Assembly (NCBI GenBank): GCA_963698495.1
Contig: CAVORB010000005.1
Span: 162,940-226,939, forward strand
DNA from: CAVORB01 sp963698495
Lineage (GTDB): Bacteria; Pseudomonadota; Gammaproteobacteria; Chromatiales; Chromatiaceae
Reading direction: 5' to 3'
Length of the DNA stretch: 64,000 bases
Part shown: in pieces, positions 35,482 through 44,774 of the stretch
Numbering within the stretch: the first letter of the stretch is position 1
Layout: every line of letters begins with the position of its first letter
Made by a program: the position numbers and the translations under genes
The notes under the pieces: model-generated
Databases searched by the model: none
What the model was told of the DNA's origin: nothing
Seen by the model: the letters and a program-made list of their open reading frames with translations, nothing else

Positions 35482-35997
35482 TCAGTGTTTCCGCTTCAGA
35501 GCAGCCAGAACGGCAAAGGGATGACGCCCATCGCCTTGTCCCGCCTCCGGCGCGCTCGCGTGCTCCGCCAGCGTGCTGCAGTCGCCGGGCGGATGCCGGG
35601 GAATGAGGGGCAGCCCCAGCAGCAACTCGTCCTCGATCAGGTCCATTGGCCGCATCGCGACCCCTTCAATCAGGAGCGGCTCGTAGCGGTCGGGCAACCC
35701 CTGTGACTCGTCCACGCCGGTTACTACGGCCAACGCTGACTCTGACTCGACCCTGCAAGTCACCGCTTCGAGACAGCGCTGACAGCGCAGCCGGAGGTCG
35801 GCCTGAACCTGAACAAGCACCACGACCCGCCCGTTCTCATCACGTTCGAAGGCAAGCCGGAAGACGGCTTCGCCCGCCGGCTCGAGCAACAGGCCGCGCA
35901 GACGCGGGAGGCTCGACAGGCGAAGATGACCGGAGAAGTGCTTGCGGTTGTCCGCGGCCAGTCCCGGGTCCAGGAGCTCAGGGAACGGCGAAGACAT
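35482..35997 (-). CDS. yceD: YceD/DUF177 family protein (23S rRNA accumulation protein)
   Basis: A 171-residue protein with the conserved CxxC pair in LRLRCQRCLEAVTCRVESES and the acidic ending segment DLIEDELLLGLPLIPRHPPG. DUF177 proteins lie beside rpmF and affect 23S rRNA accumulation; the mechanism is unknown. It is the first gene of the rpmF-plsX-fab run on this strand. It is intact. Confidence 0.9.
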   Translation of the reverse strand: MSSPFPELLDPGLAADNRKHFSGHLRLSSLPRLRGLLLEPAGEAVFRLAFERDENGRVVVLVQVQADLRLRCQRCLEAVTCRVESESALAVVTGVDESQGLPDRYEPLLIEGVAMRPMDLIEDELLLGLPLIPRHPPGDCSTLAEHASAPEAGQGDGRHPFAVLAALKRKH

Positions 35998-36067
35998 AAG
36001 CGCGGCAAAGTATCAGGGTGGATAAAGTCTTGTCAAGACAGCGAGACCGGCATGCGGCCGTCTCACC

Positions 36068-37198
36068 TCAGCCGACCAGCGCCAACAGTACACCGGCAGC
36101 AACCGCGGAGCCGATCACGCCGGCCACGTTCGGCCCCATGGCGTGCATCAGCAGGAAGTTGTGGTGATCCTCCTCGAGCCCGACCTTGTTGACGACCCGC
36201 GCCGCCATGGGAACCGCCGAGACGCCGGCCGCACCGATCAGCGGATTCACCCGACCGCCGGTCACTCGGTGCATCACCTTGCCCATGATCACGCCGGCGG
36301 CCGTGCCGATGCAGAAGGCGAGCGCGCCCAGGGCCAGAATGCCCAAGGTCTCGACCGTCAGGAACTTGTCCGCGGACAGCTTGGAGCCGATCGCCAATCC
36401 AAGCAGGATGGTCACCACGTTGATGATCTCGTTCTGTGCCGCGCGGCTCAGGCGGTCTACCACGCCACTCTCGCGCAACAGGTTGCCGAAGGTGAGCATG
36501 CCGATCAACGGTGCGGCCGAGGGCAGGAACAGAATACAGAGCGCCAGCACCGCCAACGGGAACAGGATGCGCTCCAGTCGCGAGACCGGCCGCAGCTGCT
36601 GCATGACCACCGCCCGCTCCTTGCGCGTGGTCAGCGCCTTCATGATCGGCGGCTGAATGATGGGGACGAGGGCCATGTAGGAGTAGGCCGCGACCGCGAT
36701 GGCCCCGAGCAGGTCCGGCGACAGGCGGGAGGCCAGGAAGATCGCGGTAGGCCCGTCGGCGCCACCGATGATCGCGATGGCGGCGGCATCCGGCAGGGTG
36801 AAATCGAACCCGGGCAGGAAGTTGAGCGCGAGGGCGCCGATCAGGGTAGCGAAGATCCCGAACTGGGCTGCCGCCCCCAGCAGCAGCGTCGACGGCATGG
36901 CGATCAGGGCACCGAAATCGGTCAGCGCCCCGACGCCCATGAAGATCAGGAGCGGAAACACGCCGGTCTCGACCCCGACCTGATAGATCATGCCGATCAG
37001 GCCGTCGGGCCCGCCGATTCCAGCGATGGGGATGTTGCTCAGGATGGCGCCGAAGCCGATCGGCACCAGCAGCAGGGGCTCGAAGCGCTTGGCGATCGCG
37101 AGGTAGATGAGCACGCCCCCGACCAGCATCATCAGGGCCTGACCCCAGGTCAGGTTCGCAATCCCCATGGACTGCCATAGGTTTAGCAGTGCGTCCAA
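36068..37198 (-). CDS. oadB: Oxaloacetate decarboxylase beta subunit (sodium pump)
   Basis: A 376-residue membrane protein of the decarboxylase sodium pump. It begins MDALLNLWQSMGIANLTWGQ and has many hydrophobic segments and the conserved loop AIAIIGGADGPTAIFLASRL. The C-terminus NFLLMHAMGPNVAGVIGSAV is typical. It decarboxylates carboxybiotin and exports sodium. It is five bases downstream of oadA. It is intact. Confidence 0.95.
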   Translation of the reverse strand: MDALLNLWQSMGIANLTWGQALMMLVGGVLIYLAIAKRFEPLLLVPIGFGAILSNIPIAGIGGPDGLIGMIYQVGVETGVFPLLIFMGVGALTDFGALIAMPSTLLLGAAAQFGIFATLIGALALNFLPGFDFTLPDAAAIAIIGGADGPTAIFLASRLSPDLLGAIAVAAYSYMALVPIIQPPIMKALTTRKERAVVMQQLRPVSRLERILFPLAVLALCILFLPSAAPLIGMLTFGNLLRESGVVDRLSRAAQNEIINVVTILLGLAIGSKLSADKFLTVETLGILALGALAFCIGTAAGVIMGKVMHRVTGGRVNPLIGAAGVSAVPMAARVVNKVGLEEDHHNFLLMHAMGPNVAGVIGSAVAAGVLLALVG

Positions 37199-37203
37199 GG
37201 GCG

Positions 37204-38988
37204 TCAGGCCAGCATCAGGAGCGGATCGCCCACGTGCACGCCGTCGCCCTCCCTGACCCGGATGTCCGCTACCACCCCGGCGACAGGGGCGCGCACCTCG
37301 GTCTCCATCTTCATGGCCTCGAGCAGCAGCACCACCTCGCCGGCCTGGACCTGCTGGCCCTGGACGACCTTGATCTTGAAGATGTTGCCGGTGAGGGGCG
37401 CCCCCACAACCGTGCCGCCGGCCCCTGCAGCCGGCGGAGCCGCGGCAGTTGGGGCGGCAGTCACGGTTTCCACGGCTCCCTTGGGCGAGACAACCACGTC
37501 ATAGGGCTTGCCGTTGACCTCAATCCGATAGGCCTCGGTCGCGCCTTGCGCCGGAGCCGGCTTCGCGGGCGAAGCCGGTGTTTGCATCTCCTGCCAGGGC
37601 GGCGGCTCGAACGCTGCAGGATTGTTCCGGTTCGCCAGGAACTTGAGGCCGACCTGCGGAAACAGGGCGTAGGTCAGCACGTCATCGACCTCTTGCTCGG
37701 CCAGCTTCAGGGACTTCTCGCCGGCGATTCCCCGCAGTTCCGCCGTCAGGCTCTCCAACTCGGGCGAGAGCTTGTCCGCGGGGCGACAGGTAATCGGCTC
37801 CGAACCCGGTTCGAGCACCCGCTTCTGAAGCTCGGCGTCTACCGGGGCCGGGGTCGATCCGTATTCACCACGCAGAACGCCCGCGGTTTCCTTGGCGATG
37901 GTCTTGTAGCGCTCCCCGGTGAGCACATTGAGCACCGCCTGGGTGCCGACGATCTGGGACGTCGGCGTCACCAACGCGATATACCCAAGGTCCTTGCGCA
38001 CCCGCGGGATCTCATCCAGCACCTCGTCGAGTCGGCCGCTCGCGCCCTGCTCCCGCAGCTGATTTTCCATGTTGGTGAGCATGCCCCCGGGAACCTGCGC
38101 CACCAGGATGCGAGAGTCGACGCCTCTGAGCGCGCCCTCGAACTTGACGTACTTCTTGCGCACGCTGCGGAAATAGGCGGCGATCTCCTCCAGCAGATGG
38201 AGATCCAGCCCGGTATCCCGCTCCGTGCCTGCGAACATGGCCACCACCGACTCGGTCGGCGAATGCCCGTAGGTCATGCTCATGGACGAGATGGCGGTGT
38301 CGACCATGTCGATGCCCGACTCGGCCGCCTTGAGGATGGTGGAGGTGCTGAGTCCCGTGGTCGCGTGGCAGTGCAGGGCGACGGGAACCGAGCAGCGCTC
38401 CTTCAGACCGCCGACGAGCTCCTCGGCGACGAAGGGCGTTAACAGCCCGGCCATGTCCTTGATGCAGATGGAGTTACAGCCCATGTCCTCAAGCCGTCGG
38501 CCCATGTCGAGCCAGGAGTCGATGTTGTGGACCGGGCTCACGGTGTAGGACATGGTCCCCTGCGCATGCCGCTCCGTGGCGAGGACCGCCCGAACCGCCG
38601 CCTGGAGGTTGCGAAGGTCGTTCATCGCATCGAAGATGCGGAAGACGTCGATGCCATTGACCGCGGCCCGTTCCACGAAACGGTTGACGACGTCGTCGGC
38701 GTAATGCCGGTAGCCGAGCAGATTCTGCCCCCGCAACAGCATCTGTTGGGGAGTATTGGGCATGGCCGCCTTGAGCTGCCGCAGGCGTTCCCAGGGGTCT
38801 TCTCCCAGGAAGCGGATGCAGGCGTCGAAGGTGGCGCCGCCCCAAGTCTCCAGCGACCAGAAACCCACTTGATCGAGCTTCGGCGCGATCGGAAGCATGT
38901 CCTCGATGCGCATCCGGGTTGCAAGCAGCGACTGATGTGCATCGCGCAGCACCACGTCGGTGATGCGCAGGGGATTGGACTGGTTCAT
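37204..38988 (-). CDS. oadA: Oxaloacetate decarboxylase alpha subunit
   Basis: A 594-residue protein in three parts. An N-terminal carboxyltransferase TIM barrel opens ITDVVLRDAHQSLLATRMRI and has metal ligands in VALHCHATTGLSTSTILKAA. A conserved linker domain follows. The C-terminal biotinyl domain has the biotin-accepting Lys in LLLEAMKMETEVRAPVAGVV near residue 560. It transfers carboxyl from oxaloacetate to biotin. A Pro/Ala-rich linker precedes the biotinyl domain. Order in transcription is oadG, oadA, oadB. It is intact. Confidence 0.96.
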   Translation of the reverse strand: MNQSNPLRITDVVLRDAHQSLLATRMRIEDMLPIAPKLDQVGFWSLETWGGATFDACIRFLGEDPWERLRQLKAAMPNTPQQMLLRGQNLLGYRHYADDVVNRFVERAAVNGIDVFRIFDAMNDLRNLQAAVRAVLATERHAQGTMSYTVSPVHNIDSWLDMGRRLEDMGCNSICIKDMAGLLTPFVAEELVGGLKERCSVPVALHCHATTGLSTSTILKAAESGIDMVDTAISSMSMTYGHSPTESVVAMFAGTERDTGLDLHLLEEIAAYFRSVRKKYVKFEGALRGVDSRILVAQVPGGMLTNMENQLREQGASGRLDEVLDEIPRVRKDLGYIALVTPTSQIVGTQAVLNVLTGERYKTIAKETAGVLRGEYGSTPAPVDAELQKRVLEPGSEPITCRPADKLSPELESLTAELRGIAGEKSLKLAEQEVDDVLTYALFPQVGLKFLANRNNPAAFEPPPWQEMQTPASPAKPAPAQGATEAYRIEVNGKPYDVVVSPKGAVETVTAAPTAAAPPAAGAGGTVVGAPLTGNIFKIKVVQGQQVQAGEVVLLLEAMKMETEVRAPVAGVVADIRVREGDGVHVGDPLLMLA

Positions 38989-39079
38989 GAGGCGGGGTCC
39001 GAGTTTCGGCGGTTCGTCGTGATTTCTCTGATTCTTCCTTTGGATGCAGAGGTCGCCACGACGACCCCGGCATCCGCGG

Positions 39080-39322
39080 TCAGGCGCGACGGCGGTAGCG
39101 GGCGACAGCGGCGGTGATCACTGCGATCAGCTCGGCGTCGCCTTGCTCCGCGGCGCCCGGCATCCGCCCCCCGACCGCCAGTCCCGGCTCGGGCGCAAGA
39201 CGCATCGCTAACGCCGACATCGCTCGCATCACACCGACCAACAGCAACAGGAAGGCGAAGACGATGCCCATGCCGATGGCCATGAGCCTCAGGCCTTCCA
39301 TCAGCAAGTCCAGCGTGTTCAT
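39080..39322 (-). CDS. oadG: Oxaloacetate decarboxylase gamma chain
   Basis: An 80-residue protein with one N-terminal membrane helix (LMAIGMGIVFAFLLLLVGVM) and a soluble tail ending AVITAAVARYRRRA. OadG anchors and assembles the alpha and beta subunits. It is upstream of oadA with a 91-base gap. Short and divergent, but context makes the call firm. Confidence 0.88.
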   Translation of the reverse strand: MNTLDLLMEGLRLMAIGMGIVFAFLLLLVGVMRAMSALAMRLAPEPGLAVGGRMPGAAEQGDAELIAVITAAVARYRRRA

Positions 39323-39394
39323 GGCTTGTGCGTTTCTTCGGGAATCGCCTCGTTGGGCGTTGCGTCCGGGTTCTAAGTGATTGGTCCTGGGGTG

Positions 39395-40699
39395 TCAAGC
39401 CGAGCCGGCGTCGAACGGGTGGCGCTCGACCATCGTCTGGTTGCGGTCGGGCCCGGTGGAGATGATGTCGATGGGCAACCCCGACAGATCCTCGATCTTG
39501 GCCAGATAGCGCCGTGCGTTCTCCGGCAGGGCATCCAACGAGGTGGCGCCTACGGTGGAGGTGTCCCATCCAGGCAGCTCGATGTAGCTCGGCCGGCAAC
39601 GCGCAAGCGCGTCCGATGACGACGGCGGCGTCTCGAGGCGTTCCCCATCGAGCTCGTAGGCCGTGCACACCTTGATGGTCTCCATGCCGTCGAGCACGTC
39701 GAGCTTGGTGATGCAGATTCCGCTCACGCTGTTGATGTTGAAGGAGCGATTCAGGGCGACCATGTCGAGCCAGCCGCAGCGGCGCTTGCGCCCGGTGGTG
39801 GCACCGAACTCGTGCCCCCGGGTGCCGAGGTGCTCACCGTCGCCATCGAACAGCTCAGTGGGGAACGGCCCGGCGCCGACGCGCGTGGTGTAGGCCTTGA
39901 CGATGCCCAGGATGTAGTCGAGATCGCGCGGGCCGACACCACTGCCGCTCGCCGCTCCGCCCGCCGTCGTGGTGGACGAGGTGACGAAGGGATAGGTCCC
40001 GTGGTCGATATCCAGCAGCGCCCCCTGTGCGCCCTCGAACAGAACGCTTCCACCCTGCTTGCGCAAGTCGTGGAGAAGGCCGCTGACATCCGCCACCAGC
40101 GGGCGGATCTCCTCGCACTGGGCCAGCGCCTCATCGAGCACCCGCTGGTAATCGACCGTCTCGGCCTCGAAATAGTGGGCCAGAGCGAAATTATGGTAGT
40201 CCATGACGACCCGCAGCTTCTCCTTGAAGCCGTCGGCGTCCAGCGCATCGCCCAGGCGCAGGCCCCGCCGCGACACCTTATCCTCGTACGCGGGACCGAT
40301 CCCACGGCCGGTGGTGCCGATGGCCTCCTTGCCGCGCGCCCTCTCCCGGGCGTGATCGAGGGCCACGTGATACGGCAGGATCAAGGGGCAGGCAGGGCTG
40401 ATGCGCAGGCGCTCACGCGCCGGCACGCCGTTCTGCTCGAGCATGCGGATCTCCTCGAGCAGGGCACCCGGGGAGAGCACGACGCCGTTTCCGATCAGAC
40501 ACTGGACGTTGTCGCGCAGGATACCCGACGGGATGAGATGCAGGATGGTCTGCTTGCCGTCGATCACCAGCGTGTGACCGGCGTTGTGTCCGCCCTGGAA
40601 GCGCACCACGGCCGACGCCCGGTCGGTGAGCAGGTCGACGACCTTCCCCTTGCCCTCGTCGCCCCATTGGGTGCCGATAACGACTACATTCTTGCCCAT
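39395..40699 (-). CDS. purA: Adenylosuccinate synthetase
   Basis: This enzyme converts IMP and Asp to adenylosuccinate. I chose ATG 40699 (MGKNVVVIGTQWGDEGKGKV), the usual start; an in-frame ATG at 40711 is also open. Motifs are the GTP loop GDEGKGKVVDLL, FQGGHNAGHTLVIDGKQTIL and EGAQGALLDIDHGTYPFVTS. Length is 434 residues, normal. It lies 91 bases downstream of hisZ, its usual partner in gammaproteobacteria. It is intact. Confidence 0.97.
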   Translation of the reverse strand: MGKNVVVIGTQWGDEGKGKVVDLLTDRASAVVRFQGGHNAGHTLVIDGKQTILHLIPSGILRDNVQCLIGNGVVLSPGALLEEIRMLEQNGVPARERLRISPACPLILPYHVALDHARERARGKEAIGTTGRGIGPAYEDKVSRRGLRLGDALDADGFKEKLRVVMDYHNFALAHYFEAETVDYQRVLDEALAQCEEIRPLVADVSGLLHDLRKQGGSVLFEGAQGALLDIDHGTYPFVTSSTTTAGGAASGSGVGPRDLDYILGIVKAYTTRVGAGPFPTELFDGDGEHLGTRGHEFGATTGRKRRCGWLDMVALNRSFNINSVSGICITKLDVLDGMETIKVCTAYELDGERLETPPSSSDALARCRPSYIELPGWDTSTVGATSLDALPENARRYLAKIEDLSGLPIDIISTGPDRNQTMVERHPFDAGSA

Positions 40700-40790
40700 G
40701 TTCTCTACCATCCGTCAGAAAAAGCGCGCCACCGGCGCATGACTAGCCTGCCCCGCCGTGCCGGGGCTCTGCGCAATCGAGCCGGGGCCT

Positions 40791-41975
40791 CTACGCCGGC
40801 ACGAGCGCCCATGATCCGTCTTCGTGGACCAGCATCTCGCCACAACCCAGCTCCCTCGCCCCGGCGGCCTGTCCCGGAAGCTCGGTCACCACGCGCCGAC
40901 CCGCGCGGCGCAGACGGGCGATCTCCTCCTGCAAGCCGGCATCCGCCGACCAGGGCGCGAATACCGCGTCGGCCTGCTGGTGCCGGGCTTCGAGCCCCGC
41001 GCCGAGACGCAGCAAACCCTTGAGGTCGGTGCTGAACCCGACGGCCGGACGCGCCCGGCCGAACACCCTTCCGATATCGTCGTAGCGCCCCCCGCGCGCG
41101 ATCTCCTGACCCCAGCCGGGGACGAAGGCCGCAAACACCACCCCGGTCTTGTAGTGGTAGCCGCGCAGCTCGGCAAGGTCGAAGTGAACCGGCACATCGG
41201 GAAGCCAAAGACGAAGCTCCTCCGCCACGCGCCGAAGATAGGCGAGCGCGGCTTGCACACCTGCGTCCGCGGAACGCAGAACGGCCTCGGCCCGCGAAAG
41301 GGCGTCCTCGCCGTTGAGCTCGGCCAGAGAGAGCAGCATGCGCGCCGGCTCTCCATGCACGCCGTGGCTCGCGATCAAGTCTTCGATCTCAGGCAGCGCC
41401 TTTCGCTGCAGCGCATCGAACAAGGCCATCTCACCGGTCAAATCCAGACCCGCCTGCCGAGCGAGACCGCGGTAGATGCCCACATGCCCGACGTCGAGAT
41501 ACGCGTTCTCGATCCCTGCCAGAGCCAGGGTCAGCATGACCAGGCGGATGATCTCGACGTCGCTCTCCGCGCCGGCGTGGCCATAGATCTCGGCGCCGAT
41601 CTGAAACGGGCTGCGCGTTCCCGCAAAGCCGTCGGAACGGGTGTGCAGGACGGTGCCGAGATAGCAAAGGCGCGTCGGGAGATCTCGGCGCAGATGATGG
41701 GCGTCGATCCGGGCGACCTGTGGCGTCATATCCGCGCGTACGCCCAGCATGCGCCCGCTCTGCTGGTCCGTGAGCTTGAACGTCTGCAGGTCGAGGTCGT
41801 GCCCCGTTCCGGTCAGCAGCGACTCGAGAAAGTCGATGAACGGGGGAATGACGAGCTCGTACCCCCAGGTGCGGTACAAGTCGAGCAGATCGCGCCTGAG
41901 ACCCTCCATGACCTGGGCCTGGGGCGGCAGGATCTCCTCGATCCCCGCCGGCAACAGCCAGCGCTCTTCATGCAT
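40791..41975 (-). CDS. hisZ: ATP phosphoribosyltransferase regulatory subunit
   Basis: A 394-residue HisRS paralogue lacking the anticodon domain. Class II motifs are GYELVIPPFIDFLESLLTGT and QVARIDAHHLRRDLPTRLCY; a late segment is FDLAELRGYHYKTGVVFAAF. It complexes with the short HisG to start histidine synthesis. It is placed before purA and after a DUF2065 gene, as in many proteobacteria. It is intact. Confidence 0.95.
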   Translation of the reverse strand: MHEERWLLPAGIEEILPPQAQVMEGLRRDLLDLYRTWGYELVIPPFIDFLESLLTGTGHDLDLQTFKLTDQQSGRMLGVRADMTPQVARIDAHHLRRDLPTRLCYLGTVLHTRSDGFAGTRSPFQIGAEIYGHAGAESDVEIIRLVMLTLALAGIENAYLDVGHVGIYRGLARQAGLDLTGEMALFDALQRKALPEIEDLIASHGVHGEPARMLLSLAELNGEDALSRAEAVLRSADAGVQAALAYLRRVAEELRLWLPDVPVHFDLAELRGYHYKTGVVFAAFVPGWGQEIARGGRYDDIGRVFGRARPAVGFSTDLKGLLRLGAGLEARHQQADAVFAPWSADAGLQEEIARLRRAGRRVVTELPGQAAGARELGCGEMLVHEDGSWALVPA

Positions 41976-41984
41976 GGTCGGCTC

Positions 41985-42170
41985 TCACTTCACCAGGTAC
42001 AGGAGTGCGACGCCCGCCCCCATGCTCACGAGGCCGGCGACCCGCAGGGCGGAATCGCCTTGCGCCGCCATCGTAAGGAGTGCTCGACGCAGCCCGCTGG
42101 GGCTGAGGAACGGCCAGATTCCCTCGATCACGAGCATCAGCGCCAAGGCTACCAGTAGGTCAGGCCACAT
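41985..42170 (-). CDS. DUF2065 small membrane protein
   Basis: A 61-residue two-helix membrane protein (LLVALALMLVIEGIWPFLSP and VAGLVSMGAGVALLYLVK). DUF2065 (YjeT-like) genes lie between hflC and hisZ/purA in proteobacteria, as here. Function is unknown. It is intact. Confidence 0.9.
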   Translation of the reverse strand: MWPDLLVALALMLVIEGIWPFLSPSGLRRALLTMAAQGDSALRVAGLVSMGAGVALLYLVK

Positions 42171-42294
42171 CCGAACATCCGGCGTCGAAGACGCTGCGCT
42201 CGAATCGGCGGATTATCCCCACCTACCAAGGTCGCGTCGTATCAGGAACTGCCGCCGCCTCGCGCGGCCCCGGGGCACCGCGCAAGACGCCGGG

Positions 42295-43164
42295 TCAGGG
42301 TGACGTCTTTTCCTTGAAGTAACGGAAGAAGTCGGACTCCGGCTGCAGGACCATCATGTCCCCGCCCTGACCGAACGATGTCCGGTAGGCGTTCAGGCTG
42401 CGGTAGAAGCTGTAAAAGCCCTCGTCCCGACCGTAGGCGTTGGCATAGATCTCCGCCGCCTTGGCATCGCCCTCGCCCCGCACCTCCTCGGAGAGCTTGT
42501 AGGCGTCGGCGAGAATCACGGTGCGCTGTCGGTCGGCATCGGCCCGAATGCGCTCGGCCGCTTCCCCGCCCTTGGCCCGCAGATCGCGCGCCACCCGCTC
42601 GCGCTCGGCGCGCATGCGCTGGTAGACGGACTCGCTGACCTCGGGCGGCAGGTCGATCTTCTTGACCCGCACGTCAACGACTTCCAGACCGAGCTCTGCG
42701 GCATTGCTGTCGATGCCCTTGGTCAGCACCTCCATGAGCTCCTGGCGGTCCTCGGACACCACCTCCTGGATGGTGCGCTTGCCGAACTCGTCACGCAGGC
42801 TGGTGTTGATGCGCTCGGAGAGCAGCCGCTCCGCACGCTCGACGTTGCCGCCGGTGGAGCGGTAGAACTGCGCGGGGTTGGCGATGCGCCACTTGGCGTA
42901 GGAATCGACGATGACGTCTTTTTTCTCGATCGTCAGGAAGCGCTGCGGGCGGGCGTCCAGGGTCTGGATTCGCTTGTCGAATGTCTTGATGTTGTTGATT
43001 ACCGGGATCATGAAATGCAGCCCGGGCTCGTACTCGCTGTCGATGATCTCGCCGAGCCGCAGGCGAATCGCGGTCTCCCACTGTTTGACCACAAAGGTGA
43101 AGGCATAGACGAGCACGAGCAGGGCAACCACCCCGATGGGCGCAAACATCTTGACTTGGTTCAT
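42295..43164 (-). CDS. hflC: HflC, SPFH-family modulator of FtsH
   Basis: A 289-residue protein: an N-terminal signal anchor (GVVALLVLVYAFTFVVKQWE), an SPFH domain, and a C-terminal coiled coil (MRAERERVARDLRAKGGEAA). With HflK it forms a large periplasm-facing assembly regulating the FtsH protease. Its start abuts the hflK stop. It is intact. Confidence 0.95.
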   Translation of the reverse strand: MNQVKMFAPIGVVALLVLVYAFTFVVKQWETAIRLRLGEIIDSEYEPGLHFMIPVINNIKTFDKRIQTLDARPQRFLTIEKKDVIVDSYAKWRIANPAQFYRSTGGNVERAERLLSERINTSLRDEFGKRTIQEVVSEDRQELMEVLTKGIDSNAAELGLEVVDVRVKKIDLPPEVSESVYQRMRAERERVARDLRAKGGEAAERIRADADRQRTVILADAYKLSEEVRGEGDAKAAEIYANAYGRDEGFYSFYRSLNAYRTSFGQGGDMMVLQPESDFFRYFKEKTSP

Positions 43165-44342
43165 CAGCGTGTCCTCCGCTCGCGAACGACGTCGCGTTCA
43201 GGCCTGGGGGCCGGCTCCTGGGTCATGCGCGGAGCCGTGGTCTGCTCGCCCGAGGGCTGCGTATCCCCGCTGCGTTGCTTCATCAGCTGGTCCAAGGGCA
43301 AGTACATCAGGCTGTTGCCCTGCGGCACATCGAGCAAAACCTTGTTGCTGTCGCCCAAGACCTGCTCCATCGTCTCCAGGTAGAGGCGCTCGCGGGTGAC
43401 CGCCGGTGCCTTCTGATACTCGCCCAAAATCGCGGTAAAGCGCGAGGTCTCGCCCTCCGCCGCCGCGACCACCTGATCCCGATAGGCCTTGGCGTCTGCT
43501 TCAACGCGCGCCGCCTCGCCGCGGGCCTGGGGCACGATCTCGTTGGCGTAGGCCTCTGCCTTGTTCTCGAGGCGCTCCTTGTCCTCGCGCGCCTTGATGG
43601 CGTCGTCGAAGGCCTCCTTGACCTCGTCTGGCGGCTTCGCGGGCTGCATGTTGATCGAGGTGACTTCCAATCCGGTCTTGTACTGGTTGATCAGGTCCTG
43701 CACCCGCTGCTGGATGGTCGCGGAAATCGCGCCGCGGCCCTCGGTCAGAATGAAGTCGAGCTTGCTGCCGCCGATGGTCTTGCGCACGACGGTTTCGGTG
43801 ACGTCGCGCAGGGTCTTCTCCGGAGCCTGGTCCTGGAAGAGGTAATCGGCCGCATCCTGAATACGGGACTGCACCGTGAGCTCCACGTCGACGATGTTCT
43901 CGTCCTGGGTCAACATCGCCGCGTTGTGGGTGAAGGTCGAGATCTCGTCGACGTTAACCTTTGCCACGCTCTCGATGGGCGCGGGAATGTGCCAGTGCGG
44001 ACCCGGTTCCGTCATGCCGACATAGGCGCCGAAGCGCGTCACGACTCCTCGTTCGGCCGGCTCGATGATATAGATCCCGGAGGCAAGCCAGATCACGAGC
44101 AGGATTCCGCCACCGATCCCGAGGGTCTTGGTGTTGATCCCGCCAAAACCGCCGCCCGGGCCTCCGCCTCCGCCTCCGTTTCCGTTCCCGGGGTCGTCGC
44201 GAGGCGGCTTCTTGCCGCCGAACAGGCCGCCGAGTCGTTCCTGGAGCTTGCGCACGACCTCGTCGAGGTCAGGCGGACCTTGGTCCCCTCCTTTACCGCT
44301 CCAGGGGTCTTTGTTGCCGCCACCCGGCTCATTCCAGGCCAT
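43164..44342 (-). CDS. hflK: HflK, SPFH-family modulator of FtsH
   Basis: The start at 44342 (MAWNEPGGGNKDPWSGKGGD) is the usual HflK opening; the frame is open 96 bases further but with atypical sequence. A glycine-rich stretch precedes a membrane anchor (GIGGGILLVIWLASGIYIIE). The SPFH domain (GVVTRFGAYVGMTEPGPHWH) and helical tail follow. Length is 392 residues. Partner of HflC in the FtsH complex. It is intact. Confidence 0.94.
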   Translation of the reverse strand: MAWNEPGGGNKDPWSGKGGDQGPPDLDEVVRKLQERLGGLFGGKKPPRDDPGNGNGGGGGGPGGGFGGINTKTLGIGGGILLVIWLASGIYIIEPAERGVVTRFGAYVGMTEPGPHWHIPAPIESVAKVNVDEISTFTHNAAMLTQDENIVDVELTVQSRIQDAADYLFQDQAPEKTLRDVTETVVRKTIGGSKLDFILTEGRGAISATIQQRVQDLINQYKTGLEVTSINMQPAKPPDEVKEAFDDAIKAREDKERLENKAEAYANEIVPQARGEAARVEADAKAYRDQVVAAAEGETSRFTAILGEYQKAPAVTRERLYLETMEQVLGDSNKVLLDVPQGNSLMYLPLDQLMKQRSGDTQPSGEQTTAPRMTQEPAPRPERDVVRERRTR

Positions 44343-44774
44343 AATTACTCCAGAAAGAAATCGGACCGTTCGGTCATTGACGTTCGTTTCTGCGCCGAAG
44401 CGCAGCGCTTCACCCTGACTATCCTTGCCCTCGCTCACGGCCAGGCCCTGACTGAAAGCGGCTCGGGTTCAAGGCACTTTCCGCCCCGCCCCGCCGTGAC
44501 GCTGACCCGCCAAGCTTCCGCTGTGTGGCGTGCCCTTCGATTCCTGCTACGTGCCGACGCAAGCCCCGGATGTCAAGGTAACCGGCGCGGAGGTCTTACC
44601 GAGCCAGCGTCACCGGTTCGGCAGCCGGTCGCCCATTTTAGGAAGGCGAGCGGCTTTCGGCAACGCATGCCTGCACGGGCGAAGCTCGGGATGCCTGTCG
44701 ATCCGCTCGGACAACGACCCTAAGAGAGACGCGAGGAAGCGTCGGCCACGCTGCGCAAACGCGCTCCCGAGACT
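44343..44774. other. Long hflX-hflK spacer
   Basis: About 430 bases without a convincing gene, between hflX and hflK, which are usually close together. Open frames here lack ribosome sites and conserved features. I see no strong hairpin. Confidence 0.4.

Noticed and set aside
36068..39322. oadBAG as a novel ion pump cluster.
   Set aside because: All three subunits carry standard motifs and the order is ordinary; nothing unusual was seen.
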